From the NCBI GenBank assembly GCA_964478545.1, contig CAYZIS010000011.1, positions 1 through 64,000 on the forward strand: a stretch of 64,000 bases of DNA, written 5' to 3'. The notes beneath the pieces were generated by a model. It searched no databases. It worked only from the letters and a program-made list of their open reading frames with translations, and was not told the origin of the DNA. This stretch comes from DQWO01 sp964478545. GTDB taxonomy: Bacteria; Desulfobacterota; Anaeroferrophillalia; Anaeroferrophillales; Anaeroferrophillaceae. Position numbers and translations under genes: made by a program. Shown piece by piece: positions 8,188 through 17,552 of this stretch (position 1 is the stretch's first letter; each line of letters opens with the position of its first letter).

Positions 8188-9171
8188 ATGGGACGAAAAT
8201 TACGCACAAACAAAACAGCATGGGTACATGTTCTAACGCTGATACTTTTCGTGGCCTTAGCCATTCTGTCAACCACCCTCACCTTAGTCGGGGTCCCACT
8301 GGCCATGGAGCAGAAGGTCTTCACCTCGCCCCAGGAGGCGGTCACGGTTTTGGTTGCCGTGGTACAGGAAAATAACGATGCCGAGTTGATAGCTATCCTT
8401 GGCCCTGACTCAGAAGATCTCGTCTTTTCAGGCGACCGGGTCGCTGATCAAAACGGTAGAAAGCGGTTTCTAAGCATCTATAATGAAGATCATCGTCTTG
8501 CTCATGAGAGCGACATCAAGGCAGTGCTCCATATCGGCAGCCGGGATTATTCTTTCCCTCTCCCCATTATCCAGGTAGAAAACGTCTGGTTCTTCGACAC
8601 CAAAGGAGGCAAGGAAGAAATTATCAACCGGCGAATCGGCAGGAACGAGTTGCACACCATCGATGTTCTTCACGCCTACACCGATGCCCAGCGGGAATAC
8701 GCGGCCATTGATCGCAGTTGCAGGGGTGGCTGTCCTGAATTCGCCCAGCGGTTAACCAGCAGTGTGGGCAAAAAAGATGGCCTTTACTGGGAAGCTAAGG
8801 TGGGTGAAGAAGAAAGTCCTTTTGGCCCGCTGATTGCGAAAGCCACTGAGGTGGGATACAAAAGTAGGCTTGATACAGACAATCCCGAACCTTTTCACGG
8901 CTACTATTTCAAGATCCTCAAAGCGCAGGGGAAGCACGCCAACGGCGGTGCCTTTGACTATGTAGTTAAGGATAAAATGATCCTGGGGTTTGCCCTCGTT
9001 GCCTATCCCGCCAAGTACGGGGTATCGGGCATTATGACCTTCATCGTTAACCAGGAAGGTAAGATCTATGAAAAAGATCTTGGCAGGGATATCGCAGAAA
9101 CAGCAGCGAAAATGACGAAATACGACCCTGATAATGCCTGGAAAAAGTATGATGAAGATACTGGTCAATAA
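8188..9171 (+). CDS. DUF2950 domain exported protein
   Basis: A 327-residue protein matching the DUF2950 family (function unknown). ATG 8188 is preceded by AAAAGGAG at the right distance. The N-terminus has a long hydrophobic signal or anchor segment (HVLTLILFVALAILSTTLTL). Family features are FTSPQEAVTVLV, VFSGDRVAD, the YA-DAQREYA segment and GGAFDYVV. It lies 54 bp after the DUF3300 gene on the same strand and is probably co-transcribed. The two proteins likely act together in the envelope, but no mechanism is known to me. Confidence 0.85.
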   Translation: MGRKLRTNKTAWVHVLTLILFVALAILSTTLTLVGVPLAMEQKVFTSPQEAVTVLVAVVQENNDAELIAILGPDSEDLVFSGDRVADQNGRKRFLSIYNEDHRLAHESDIKAVLHIGSRDYSFPLPIIQVENVWFFDTKGGKEEIINRRIGRNELHTIDVLHAYTDAQREYAAIDRSCRGGCPEFAQRLTSSVGKKDGLYWEAKVGEEESPFGPLIAKATEVGYKSRLDTDNPEPFHGYYFKILKAQGKHANGGAFDYVVKDKMILGFALVAYPAKYGVSGIMTFIVNQEGKIYEKDLGRDIAETAAKMTKYDPDNAWKKYDEDTGQ

Positions 9172-9283
9172 GGAAATCGCAGATTATTTGCGGCTATATT
9201 CCACCGGCAATATTTCTGGATTTTTAACGCGCTTAGATTCAAGGCAGCCTCAAGGCTTTTGAATTTGGATACAGGATAATATT

Positions 9284-10138
9284 ATGTATAAAACATTTAT
9301 TTTTTATTGTTCACCGGCTGGAACCACCAGCCACGTTGCCAAAGTGATTGAAAGAAAGCTGGGTGGTTATGGCCGTCAGGTGACGGTTTGTGTTCTTGGC
9401 AAAGAAGAAGGAAGATTATCTGAAATCATGCGGGAAATTGAGGAAACGGAGGAACGTGTCTGCCTTTTCATTGGTTCTCCGGTCTATTCTTCTCACGCGT
9501 TGCCTCTGATGATGGATTTTATTGCCCACTTACCACAGCGCCGACAGGCTTACGCGGCTCCTTTTGCGACCTGGGGCGGGGCGACCAGTGGGCTGGCCCT
9601 GGAAGAAATGGGTGAAGCATTGAAGGACCGTGGATATGGTCTGGTCGGGGCAGCGAGAATCGTGGCTGTTCATTCCCTGATGTGGGAATCTGATAATCCG
9701 GTGGGTGCAGGACATCCCGATGCCGAGGATGACCGCTTGATTGAGAACCTGGCAACCGCCATTGAGCATAACCTGCAGCTGCCTGAGCCTTTGGAATTAT
9801 CCAGCCAGGCCCTTTTTTATCAACCTGAGGCTGCCGCAACTGAGATGCGTAAGCTGAACCTGGAAATAGCCCGTAAACTTTTACCACCTCGGCTGGTCAA
9901 TGAGGACCTTTGTACCAAGTGCGGGGTATGCGTTGATCAATGTCCGGTCGCGGCCCTGACCCTGGCCCCTTATCCGGTCTACGCTGATCATTGTATCCTT
10001 TGTTTCAACTGTATGCGCTGGTGCCCGGAAAAAGCCATTGGGGCAGACCTCGTACCCATTCATGAAAGAGTCCGGGAGCGGGCCGAAAAATATCTGGAAG
10101 ATCCACCTTCGGCGATTTTTCTTCCCGGCGAAATCTAA
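9284..10138 (+). CDS. EFR1-family flavodoxin-ferredoxin fusion protein
   Basis: A 284-residue cytoplasmic electron-transfer protein. Residues 1-150 form a flavodoxin-like FMN domain: FIFYCSPAGTTSHVAKVI is the phosphate loop, then FIGSPVYSSHALP and APFATWGG. The C-terminal part carries two [4Fe-4S] motifs, CTKCGVCVDQCP (about 209-220) and CILCFNCMRWCPE (about 237-249). This architecture is the EFR1 ferredoxin family; the redox partner is unknown. A disrupted duplicate lies at 6260-6758, on the other side of the DUF3300/DUF2950 pair. The downstream neighbour dgt is convergent. Confidence 0.88.
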   Translation: MYKTFIFYCSPAGTTSHVAKVIERKLGGYGRQVTVCVLGKEEGRLSEIMREIEETEERVCLFIGSPVYSSHALPLMMDFIAHLPQRRQAYAAPFATWGGATSGLALEEMGEALKDRGYGLVGAARIVAVHSLMWESDNPVGAGHPDAEDDRLIENLATAIEHNLQLPEPLELSSQALFYQPEAAATEMRKLNLEIARKLLPPRLVNEDLCTKCGVCVDQCPVAALTLAPYPVYADHCILCFNCMRWCPEKAIGADLVPIHERVRERAEKYLEDPPSAIFLPGEI

Positions 10139-10171
10139 TTAACCACCTGCTTTCATGTTGTCGAAAACCAG

Positions 10172-11212
10172 CTACTTGATCAGCCAAGGCTGGGGCAGAA
10201 ATATTTTTGCATAAAGGGAAAAAGCGTAGCGGTCAGTCATCCCGGCAATGAAATCACAGACATTCTGTTCCAGGCTCGCATTATCCAGATAAGACTGGTA
10301 GTATTTTTCCCGAAAAGTATCTGGATTGTCCATGAAAAACTGGTAGAGATCTTCTAATAGCCGTTTGGCTTTGACGAAATCAGTGTGGACTATGGTGCTG
10401 TCATAGACCCGTTCATAGAGAAAATCGCGCAGCCGGTTAATAGCTTCCAGGATTTTTGGACTGATCATCAGCTGGCCGGCTGTTTTATGGCTGCTGTCGA
10501 TGATATCGGTGACCATGGTATTGATTCGTTGACTGTTTCGCTCTCCCAGTAAACGGCGGCAAGCCGCAGGTATATCATTCCGATTTATTACCCGGGCCCG
10601 GATGGCATCGTCGATATCGTGGTTTACATAAGCAACAATATCAGCCAACCTGACGATCTGTCCTTCCAGAGTGGAAGCGGTGCAGTTGGGATCATCCGAT
10701 AATATGTCGCCCTTGCCCTTGGAATGTTTGACAATTCCGTCCCGGACTTCCATCGTCAGGTTTAAACCCCTGCCATCTTTTTCCAGGATTTCAACCACCC
10801 GAAGGCTTTGAAAAAAATGGCGAAAACCGCCAGGGTGCAGCTGGTTGAGGACTGCTTCTCCCGCATGGCCAAAAGGAGTATGGCCAAGATCATGACCAAG
10901 GGCGATGGCTTCGGTAAGGTCTTCGTTGAACCTCAATGATTTGGCAATGGTGCGGGCAATCTGGGAAACTTCCAGGGTATGGGTCAGGCGGGTCCGGTAA
11001 TGGTCGCCGCTGGGGGAGAGGAAAACCTGAGTTTTATGTTTCAGGCGTCGGAATGATTTGCAGTGGATGATCCGGTCCCGGTCATGTTGGAATGCCATCC
11101 GGTAGGCATCTTCTGCCTCAGGTTTCTGCCTGCCTTTTGATTGGCTGCTCAAGGTTGCATAGGGAGAAAGGTGAGTTCGTTCACCTGCTTCCAATTGTTC
11201 TCTGATGGTCAT
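10172..11212 (-). CDS. dgt: dGTP triphosphohydrolase-like HD protein
   Basis: A 346-residue HD-superfamily enzyme of the dGTPase-like type, expected to release triphosphate from dNTPs and so control nucleotide pools. The metal site is visible in order: RTRLTHTLEVSQIA, then GHDLGHTPFGHAGE, then a downstream D in LADIVAYVNHDIDD. The opening CKSFRRLKHKTQVF is also diagnostic. Length is at the short end, as in the bacterial Dgt-like type 2 subgroup. It is monocistronic by appearance; a strong hairpin separates it from folD. Confidence 0.9.
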   Translation of the reverse strand: MTIREQLEAGERTHLSPYATLSSQSKGRQKPEAEDAYRMAFQHDRDRIIHCKSFRRLKHKTQVFLSPSGDHYRTRLTHTLEVSQIARTIAKSLRFNEDLTEAIALGHDLGHTPFGHAGEAVLNQLHPGGFRHFFQSLRVVEILEKDGRGLNLTMEVRDGIVKHSKGKGDILSDDPNCTASTLEGQIVRLADIVAYVNHDIDDAIRARVINRNDIPAACRRLLGERNSQRINTMVTDIIDSSHKTAGQLMISPKILEAINRLRDFLYERVYDSTIVHTDFVKAKRLLEDLYQFFMDNPDTFREKYYQSYLDNASLEQNVCDFIAGMTDRYAFSLYAKIFLPQPWLIK

Positions 11213-11250
11213 GCCTGCCTCCGGATTTCAGGATCTGCAAAAAAGAGAAA

Positions 11251-11272
11251 AGCCCGGCCTGATGGCCGGGCT
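11251..11272 (-). terminator. Hairpin terminator between folD and dgt
   Basis: AGCCCGGCC, loop TGAT, GGCCGGGCT, with A-run before and TTTT after on the plus strand. It would end folD transcription on the minus strand, and it precedes dgt. Confidence 0.85.
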
Positions 11273-11304
11273 TTTAAAATCAGCAAAAAACGATGCCGAC
11301 CGTT

Positions 11305-12162
11305 TTAAGCGTTCTGTAATTCACAGGCCATAATGGTTTGTTTACAGAGGACGGCAGTGGTTACGGAGCCCACTCCAGCCGGTACCGGAGTGATTTTTTC
11401 TACGATGGGTTCAACTTCGGCAAAGTCAACATCGCCACAGTATTTTCCCGGGTTGTCCGGATCTTCGTTAATGCCGACGTCAATGACAATCTGTCCGGGT
11501 TTGACAAAATTTGCCTTGACCATTTTTGCCCGGCCGACAGCGGCAATCAGAATCTCGGCCTCCCGGCAGACGCCAGGCAGATCCAGAGTTCTGGAATGGC
11601 AGAGAGTTACGGTGCCATGCTCACGCAGCAGCAACATGGCCACCGGTTTACCGACTACCAGCGAGCGCCCAAGGACGACGCACCGTTTACCCTTGATGGG
11701 AATGTTGTAAAAATGCAGCATATCCATACAGGCGGCCGGTGTGCAGGGAGGGAATCCTGTGGGGTCATCAGCGAATATTTTAGCAGCGCCGCCTAAAGTC
11801 AGGCAATCTACATCTTTTGCCACTGGAATTAGGTTGCGGATCTTTTTTTCATCAAGATGTTTGGGCAGGGGAGCAAACATCAGAATGCCATTGATGGCCT
11901 TGTTGTTTCCTACTTCAACGATTGCCTGCTCAAAATCTTCCTGGTTGATATCTTCGGGATATTCAAAAACCTGATAGGCCATATCTACGACGTCACAAGT
12001 TTTTTTGGCGCCACCTTCATAGAAAAGATCGTCAGGACGGGCACCGACCCGGACAATACCCAGGGTGGGGGTGATGCCGCGCCCTTTCAAGGCTGCAACT
12101 TTCTGTTTCAATTCTTCTTTCATCGCATCGGCGACGGGTTTACCTTTTAATACTTCTGCCAT
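11305..12162 (-). CDS. folD: Methylenetetrahydrofolate dehydrogenase/cyclohydrolase
   Basis: A 285-residue FolD family enzyme interconverting methylene-, methenyl- and formyl-tetrahydrofolate. Conserved parts are the substrate-site region near YEGGAKK, the nucleotide-binding GRSLVVGKPVAMLL, and the C-terminal DVGI and GVGSVTTAVL segments. The usual C-terminal PGGVGPMT reads PAGVGSVT here, a mild divergence. It lies 76 bp downstream of fchA on the same strand, so the two are likely co-transcribed. Because FchA is a dedicated cyclohydrolase, FolD may serve mainly as the dehydrogenase in this organism (inference). Confidence 0.93.
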   Translation of the reverse strand: MAEVLKGKPVADAMKEELKQKVAALKGRGITPTLGIVRVGARPDDLFYEGGAKKTCDVVDMAYQVFEYPEDINQEDFEQAIVEVGNNKAINGILMFAPLPKHLDEKKIRNLIPVAKDVDCLTLGGAAKIFADDPTGFPPCTPAACMDMLHFYNIPIKGKRCVVLGRSLVVGKPVAMLLLREHGTVTLCHSRTLDLPGVCREAEILIAAVGRAKMVKANFVKPGQIVIDVGINEDPDNPGKYCGDVDFAEVEPIVEKITPVPAGVGSVTTAVLCKQTIMACELQNA

Positions 12163-12238
12163 TATACTTCCTCCAGAATCTTATAGGTGGTAAAACTTTT
12201 TTGGCAGCCATATGTTGGCCACTTTTGCCGTTATCTTT

Positions 12239-12871
12239 CTACTTGGTCAGTTTTGCAATGACCAGTTTTAGGGTTTCATCGGCAATCCGCTGACCATCTT
12301 CCAGCAGCTGGTTCATTTCTGCTCTGGTTTTCTCGACAAATTCCTGGTTTTTGATGGTATTCAGATTGATAATCACATTCAGGCTGCCGCTTATTAATGC
12401 AGCTTTCATGAATGCCACCCCGCAGGCAACATCTGAGATGGCCAGCATGGTGCCTATCTGCCCCATCCGTTCATGAATCTTGATGCCGGCAAATGCCTGG
12501 CGCATGATTTCAATGGGTACTGAGCAGGCTTTAATACTGCACTTTTCCATGGTCTCCGCTTTGAATTTCTGCTGCTCAGGGGTGTTTTTCGGCAATCCGT
12601 AGGCCTTGGAAAGGGGTTCAAATACTTCCGCGTCCTTGTCCACCAGGTTTTCAAGGGCAGCGATGACCTGATTGCCTTTTTCAACCAGTACCTTTACCTC
12701 ATCTTCCACTTCAGCATACTTTTTTTTGCCGACCGTAAGATTACCGACCATGTTGGAAAGGGCCATGCCGATTGCGCCACCCAGGGCTGCCGCACCGCCA
12801 CCGCCGGGAACCGGAGCTTTTGACGCCAGAACTTCGTTGAATTCTTTGCAGGTCTTATCTAACATTGACAT
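12239..12871 (-). CDS. fchA: Methenyltetrahydrofolate cyclohydrolase (FchA type)
   Basis: A 210-residue protein of the formiminotransferase-cyclodeaminase/FchA family, converting methenyl- to formyl-tetrahydrofolate. The N-terminal glycine-rich APVPGGGGAAALGGAIG is the family hallmark, followed by MVGNLT and a helical bundle. An AAAGGAGG site precedes ATG 12871. Together with folD it forms a one-carbon pair, usual in anaerobes using reductive acetyl-CoA or glycine/serine C1 flux. The cooS gene 15 kb away supports this. Confidence 0.9.
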   Translation of the reverse strand: MSMLDKTCKEFNEVLASKAPVPGGGGAAALGGAIGMALSNMVGNLTVGKKKYAEVEDEVKVLVEKGNQVIAALENLVDKDAEVFEPLSKAYGLPKNTPEQQKFKAETMEKCSIKACSVPIEIMRQAFAGIKIHERMGQIGTMLAISDVACGVAFMKAALISGSLNVIINLNTIKNQEFVEKTRAEMNQLLEDGQRIADETLKLVIAKLTK

Positions 12872-13064
12872 GTTTTCTGTACCTCCTTTTATATGGTTAT
12901 TTTTTCAGGTTATTTTGAACAAAAAATAATAGTAATGATTGTCCCTGTTTGTCAAGTGAAAATATCCGCAGACTTAGGGATCCATGGTTAACCGGTTTTT
13001 ATCCATAAAATAATATTTGCATAATATAACAAGGAAAATAGAGTTTTTATGAAGCCATAAAATC

Positions 13065-13937
13065 CTAATTACCCATTGGCATCAGGTAGGCGGCTACGGG
13101 AGTCTCACACTCCAGGGCTGAATTAAGTTTGCTGCTCAGGCTTTCTCCCAGTACGTACCATAGCAGGCCTCGTTTTTCCTTTTTTTCAACCACCTCCGGT
13201 TTGCCGGTTATTCCGACCTTTCTGGCCAGATCACGAATAGCCTGTTGCAGCGAACCAAGTTTGTCAACTAGCCCGTATTCAAGAGCCTGGCGACCGGAAA
13301 AAACCCGTCCATCTGCAAGAGGAAGCAATTTATCCATGGGAATGTCGCGGTTTTCGGTAACCACAACCACAAATTGATTGTAGACATCATTGATCATTTC
13401 CTGAAGCAGGGCCTTTTCTTCAGCTGACATGGGCCGCAGGGGGGAGCCGATATCTTTATGGGTACCACTCTTGATAACCTCGCTGCCAACACCGATTTTA
13501 TCAAGAACTTTTTTCCAGTTGGTGAACTGCATAATAACCCCGATGCTGCCGGTCAAAGTTCCGGGATTGGCGTATATTTGTTGGCTGCCGCAGGCCACAT
13601 AATAACCACCGGATGCGGCGACAGTGCCAAGAGAGCTATAGATCGGCTTGATTTTTGTGACTCGCTTAATTTCATCATAGATTTCCTGGGATGGTGCTAC
13701 AGCACCTCCCGGCGAGTTGATGCGGATGATGATTCCCTTGATGCCAGGGTCCCCTGCCATTTTTCCCAGCTGTGTTACCGTTTCCCTCGCATCAATAATA
13801 ACTCCTTTGATGTTGACCAGGCCTATCTGGTTATCTCCTCCGGAGCGGCGGTCGCCGCTGATAAAATAGCCTACCAGGGCAATGCCGATCACGATAAGAA
13901 GGGTGATGACGAGGAGGATAATCAGTATCTTTTTCAT
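13065..13937 (-). CDS. sppA: Signal peptide peptidase SppA, short form
   Basis: A 290-residue membrane-anchored serine protease that degrades leftover signal peptides. I start at ATG 13937 (MKKILIILLVITLLIVIGI), which gives a clean N-terminal transmembrane anchor. A longer start at 13985 lies in repeat element E1 and adds a non-family leader. Catalytic serine is in AASGGYYVACG, and the lysine comes from the later SGTHKDIG segment. RINSPGG is the oxyanion-loop motif. Single-domain length is normal outside enterics. It sits next to the rpsA-ispH-cmk block, as in other Desulfobacterota. Confidence 0.92.
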   Translation of the reverse strand: MKKILIILLVITLLIVIGIALVGYFISGDRRSGGDNQIGLVNIKGVIIDARETVTQLGKMAGDPGIKGIIIRINSPGGAVAPSQEIYDEIKRVTKIKPIYSSLGTVAASGGYYVACGSQQIYANPGTLTGSIGVIMQFTNWKKVLDKIGVGSEVIKSGTHKDIGSPLRPMSAEEKALLQEMINDVYNQFVVVVTENRDIPMDKLLPLADGRVFSGRQALEYGLVDKLGSLQQAIRDLARKVGITGKPEVVEKKEKRGLLWYVLGESLSSKLNSALECETPVAAYLMPMGN

Positions 13938-13966
13938 GGATATTTTCCTGTTTAATAAAAGGCGGT

Positions 13967-14116
13967 GTCCATCGGAAACATTCATTTTCTGATGAACGAT
14001 TTCAGCAATCAGCAGTCAGCTTTCAGTAAAATATTGGAAAACTGCTGGTTAGGCTGACAGCTGATAGCTAGCAGCTTATCCGGAAACATAAGTTTCCGGA
14101 TGGAAACCAGTTATAA
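13967..14116. repeat. Intergenic inverted repeat E, copy 1
   Basis: About 150 bp shared with 34912-35060. Landmarks are TTTCTGATGAACGATTTCAGC, internal GTCAGC/GCTGAC arms, and an end hairpin ATCCGGAAAC..GTTTCCGGAT followed by GGAAACCAGTTATA. It lies between the exchanger gene and sppA. Confidence 0.8.
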
Positions 14117-14121
14117 TCCTG

Positions 14122-15129
14122 TTACCGGATGATGAAAAGGAAATACATGCCCAGGGCATAAATAGCTAAAATAAATATGGCTCCCAGGTTGAAACCCCAC
14201 AATCGTCTTTTAACCTCATATAAAGAGAAAAACATATATATTGATGAGAGGAGAATAACCAGCAGGGTTACCAGTATCTGGCTGACATGGGCGTTGGTGT
14301 ATAACGAGCCGGGGAAATAGAAGAAATCGGCAATGGTCAGGATGGCAATATTGAAAATATTGCTGCCGAATATGTTCCCGGCAGCCAAGGCGAAGGAACC
14401 TAAACGTACGGCACTGTAGGTAACAACCATTTCCGGAAGCGATGTGGCGATGGCCAGAAAGAAATTTCCTACGAAGGTACTTCCCCAACCGCTTGATCTG
14501 GCTATCTGCTCCGCGCTATAAGAGAGGACAAGCGAGGCAATAACAATGATGGTTGCCGCCGAAAAAATTTTCCTCTTTAGTTGATTTTTTGTTTCTTGCC
14601 GGGTTTCTGAAGAAAGGTTAACGTTGGATTCATTCTTTACTAGAGGTTGGTTACGCTGAAAATTATAGAGAATTTTCAATCCACCCAGGTACGCAGCTCC
14701 GATGACCAGGGAGAAGTAATCGAGATGGGCTACTTGCCAGCGTCCATGCATCAGGATGGCGATGGATGCCAGTCCCACCATGATAAAGGAAAGAAAGGCC
14801 GTCAATAGGTTGTCATTATTCAGGGTGTAGCGGCATTTTTCAGGGGAAAGATTTACTATCCCCAGCATAGCCAGGATTACCAGGTTGCAGGAGTTGCTGC
14901 CAAAAATATTGCCCAAAGCAAGATTTGGGGAATGAACCAGAGTTGAGGCCCCGATAGTGCTGACCAGTTCGGGTAAAGAAGTGATGAATCCTAAGAGAAT
15001 TACACCGATGAATCCGTGAGCAAGACCGGTTTGCTCAGCGAGCTCTTCAGCATGTTGGGTCAATTTGCGGCCGGCGTATAAAACGCATACGGCAGCCAGA
15101 AGAAAGAATAACCAGCTCAAAGTGGCCAT
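14122..15129 (-). CDS. Calcium/sodium antiporter, CaCA family
   Basis: A 335-residue inner-membrane exchanger with about ten hydrophobic segments in two inverted halves. The alpha-repeats are visible: GFITSLPELVSTIGAS...NLALGNIFGSNSCNL in the first half and AIATSLPEMVVTYSAVR...AAGNIFGSNIFNI in the second. These acidic and polar residues bind the cation. It would export Ca2+ (or a related ion) against Na+ or H+. The family length is normal. A perfect 16-bp hairpin separates it from rpsA upstream. Confidence 0.92.
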   Translation of the reverse strand: MATLSWLFFLLAAVCVLYAGRKLTQHAEELAEQTGLAHGFIGVILLGFITSLPELVSTIGASTLVHSPNLALGNIFGSNSCNLVILAMLGIVNLSPEKCRYTLNNDNLLTAFLSFIMVGLASIAILMHGRWQVAHLDYFSLVIGAAYLGGLKILYNFQRNQPLVKNESNVNLSSETRQETKNQLKRKIFSAATIIVIASLVLSYSAEQIARSSGWGSTFVGNFFLAIATSLPEMVVTYSAVRLGSFALAAGNIFGSNIFNIAILTIADFFYFPGSLYTNAHVSQILVTLLVILLSSIYMFFSLYEVKRRLWGFNLGAIFILAIYALGMYFLFIIR

Positions 15130-15157
15130 GAGGGGTAAGTTGGTAGGATTGAAATTA

Positions 15158-15195
15158 GGGGATCAAGGCAGCAAATGATTGCTGCCTTGATCCCC
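15158..15195 (-). terminator. Strong hairpin terminator after rpsA
   Basis: A perfect 16-bp stem (GGGGATCAAGGCAGCA and its complement) with a 6-nt loop, 9 bp past the rpsA stop. The T-run on the rpsA-sense strand is weak. Confidence 0.75.
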
Positions 15196-15203
15196 GTTAG
15201 TTT

Positions 15204-17295
15204 TTATTCTGCGGAATCGTTTGGTTTCGCGGAATCAGGAGCTTTATCAGCTTCTTNNNNNNNNNNNNNNNNNNNNNNNNNNNNNNNNNNNNNNNNNNNN
15301 NNNNNNNNNNNNNNNNNNNNNNNNNNNNNNNNNNNNNNNNNNNNNNNNNNNNNNNNCGGTTTTATCAGCTTCTTCGGTTTTATCAGCTTCTTCGGTTTTA
15401 TCAGCTTCTTCGGTTTTATCAGCTTCTTCAGCTGGTTGAGCCGGGGTCTCTTCTGCTTTTGTTTCTATTTCTGCTTCTGCCGCTTTTTCATCACTTTCCT
15501 CTTCGGTATCCGTATTCTTAGCGGATGCAGAAGTTGCCTGCTGCAGGATTTCTCCCAGGCAGACTTTGCCTTTCTGGAAACTGTCACTCATATATTCTCC
15601 GGTTTCCAGCTTTTCTTTTTCCTCAAGGTAGCCCTTGATACTTAAGGCAATTTTCCGGTCATTATAATTGATATTAAGAACTTTGGCGGTGATCTGGTCA
15701 CCCACCTTGAGGACATCTTCAGGCTTTTTATTTTTATCAGCGGTGATTTCGGAGATGTGAACCAGTCCTTCAACTCCGTCTTCCAATTCAATAAAAGCAC
15801 CGAAATCAGTCAGGTTGGTAACCTTCCCATTTACATTGTCACTGGCAATAACCTTTTTGCTGATGGTTTCCCAGGGATCTTCCTGCAACTGTCTTATTCC
15901 CAGGGAAAACCGTTGATTATCTTTGTCAAGGTTAAGGACAACTGCCTGAATGGTCTGGCCTTTAGTAAACTCTTCACCTGGATGCTTCAGGCGTTTACTC
16001 CAGGAAATGTCAGAGATGTGTACCAATCCATCAATATCATTTTCAATGCCGACAAAAATGCCAAAGTCGGTGATATTTTTGATTTCACCCTCAATTTTGG
16101 TGCCAATGGGGTATTTGTCAATCAAAGTATCCCATGGATTGGGTTCAATCTGTTTCATTCCCAGGGAAATGCGTCGTTTTTCTATGTCAACACTCAAAAC
16201 GATAGCTTCAATCTTATCGCTTACCGATACCACCTGTGAAGGATGCTTGATCTTTTTGGTCCAGGACATTTCTGAAACATGAACCAGACTTTCAATGCCT
16301 TCTTCAATTTCAACAAAGGCACCGTAATCCTTAATGCTCAGAACCTTACCCGTGACTTTGGTCCCTTGCGGATATTTTTCGGCTGCGGATGCCCACGGAT
16401 CCTCTTTAAGCTGTTTCATGCCCAGAGATACCCGCTGTTTTTCCTCGTCGTACTTGATGATTTTCACGGTGACCTCATTGCCGATCGTGAGCCGCTCAGA
16501 AGGATGGTTGACCCTTCCCCATGAAATATCGGTAATATGAAGTAGCCCGTCAAGGCCGCCAAGGTCAATGAAAGCACCATAATCGGTAATATTTTTAACG
16601 ATGCCCTCTAATATTGAGCCTTCCTGCAGTTTGGTCAGCAGTACCTCTCTCAAGGCTTCCCGTTCTTTTTCTAACAGGGCCCGGCGGGAAATGACCACGT
16701 TGTTGCGTTTTTGGTTGTGTTTGAGAACCCTGAAATCGAACGTTTCGCCAATCAGCTTATCCAGGTTGCGAATCGGTTTGAGGTCTATCTGTGACCCCGG
16801 GAGAAAAGCCGGAACGCCGATATCCACCGAAAGGCCGCCTTTAACCTTGCCGGTGATGGTGCCGGGAATGGAGGATTCCTCATCGTAAATCCGTTTTATA
16901 TCTTCCCAGACCTTAAGCCGTTCAGCCTTGATCCGCGACAACTGGATGTTGCCATTTTCATCTTCATAACGCTCAAGAAATACATCAACTTCATCACCTA
17001 CCTTGAGGGTACAATTCCCTTGGGCATCAGTAAATTGGTTGAGAGGTACCTGGCCTTCTGATTTATAGCCGATATCAATAACGGCACTGTCAGGATTCAT
17101 TTGAATAACTCTTCCTTTGACAATGCCGCCGACTTTGACATCCTTGATACTTTCTTCGTACATTTTTTCAAAGTCGCAAAAATCCTCATCATCAAAATCC
17201 TGATCAGCATCTGCTGGCTGGAATTCTTTGCTGGCTTCTTCAATCTTGCTGCTTTCCTGTTCTTCGTTAGTTGTGGTGATGTTGTTTTCTTCCAT
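15204..17295 (-). CDS. rpsA: 30S ribosomal protein S1 with TEEADK repeat tail
   Basis: Ribosomal protein S1, which binds mRNA leaders on the small subunit. Six S1 domains can be counted; typical openings are VKGRVIQMNPDSAVIDIGYK, VKNITDYGAFIDLGG and VTNLTDFGAFIELEDG. After the last domain comes an acidic tail with tandem TEEADK hexapeptides (18-bp DNA units). A 100-N gap (15257-15356) lies inside these. Past the gap the same frame resumes as EADKAPDSAKPNDSAE and stop TAA (15206-15204), so the real C-terminus is 15204. ATG 17295 is preceded by AGGGGGT; a TTG two codons earlier is possible. Tail copy number is unknown. Confidence 0.95.
15257..15356. other. Assembly gap (100 N) in the rpsA repeat tail
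   Basis: 100 N within the 18-bp tandem repeat encoding TEEADK. The left flank ends and the right flank starts at matching repeat phases, so simple removal restores both repeat and reading frame. The number of missing units cannot be known. Confidence 0.9.
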
Positions 17296-17552
17296 TGACA
17301 ATCTTACCCCCTGTGAGATGTCGACGAATGGTCTGCCTTATTCTTAACTCTGCCGCAGCCTGCTGAATCAGGTTGAAAGGCAGTTGAATGACGTTGAACA
17401 GCCATTGTCGCTTTTTTTAGGGTTGCCACTATATCACAGGCAGGTGATAAATGCAAATTATATTTATTCTTGCCTGTAAAGAAAAAAGCTGATTTGGGCA
17501 GGGTATTATCGGTTTAATCGCTATTGTTATTTTGCTGCAGAAAGCTGGGTTA

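Noticed and set aside
13938..13985. 16-residue N-terminal extension of SppA
   Set aside because: It runs into repeat E1 and would bury the signal anchor; ATG 13937 gives the normal form.
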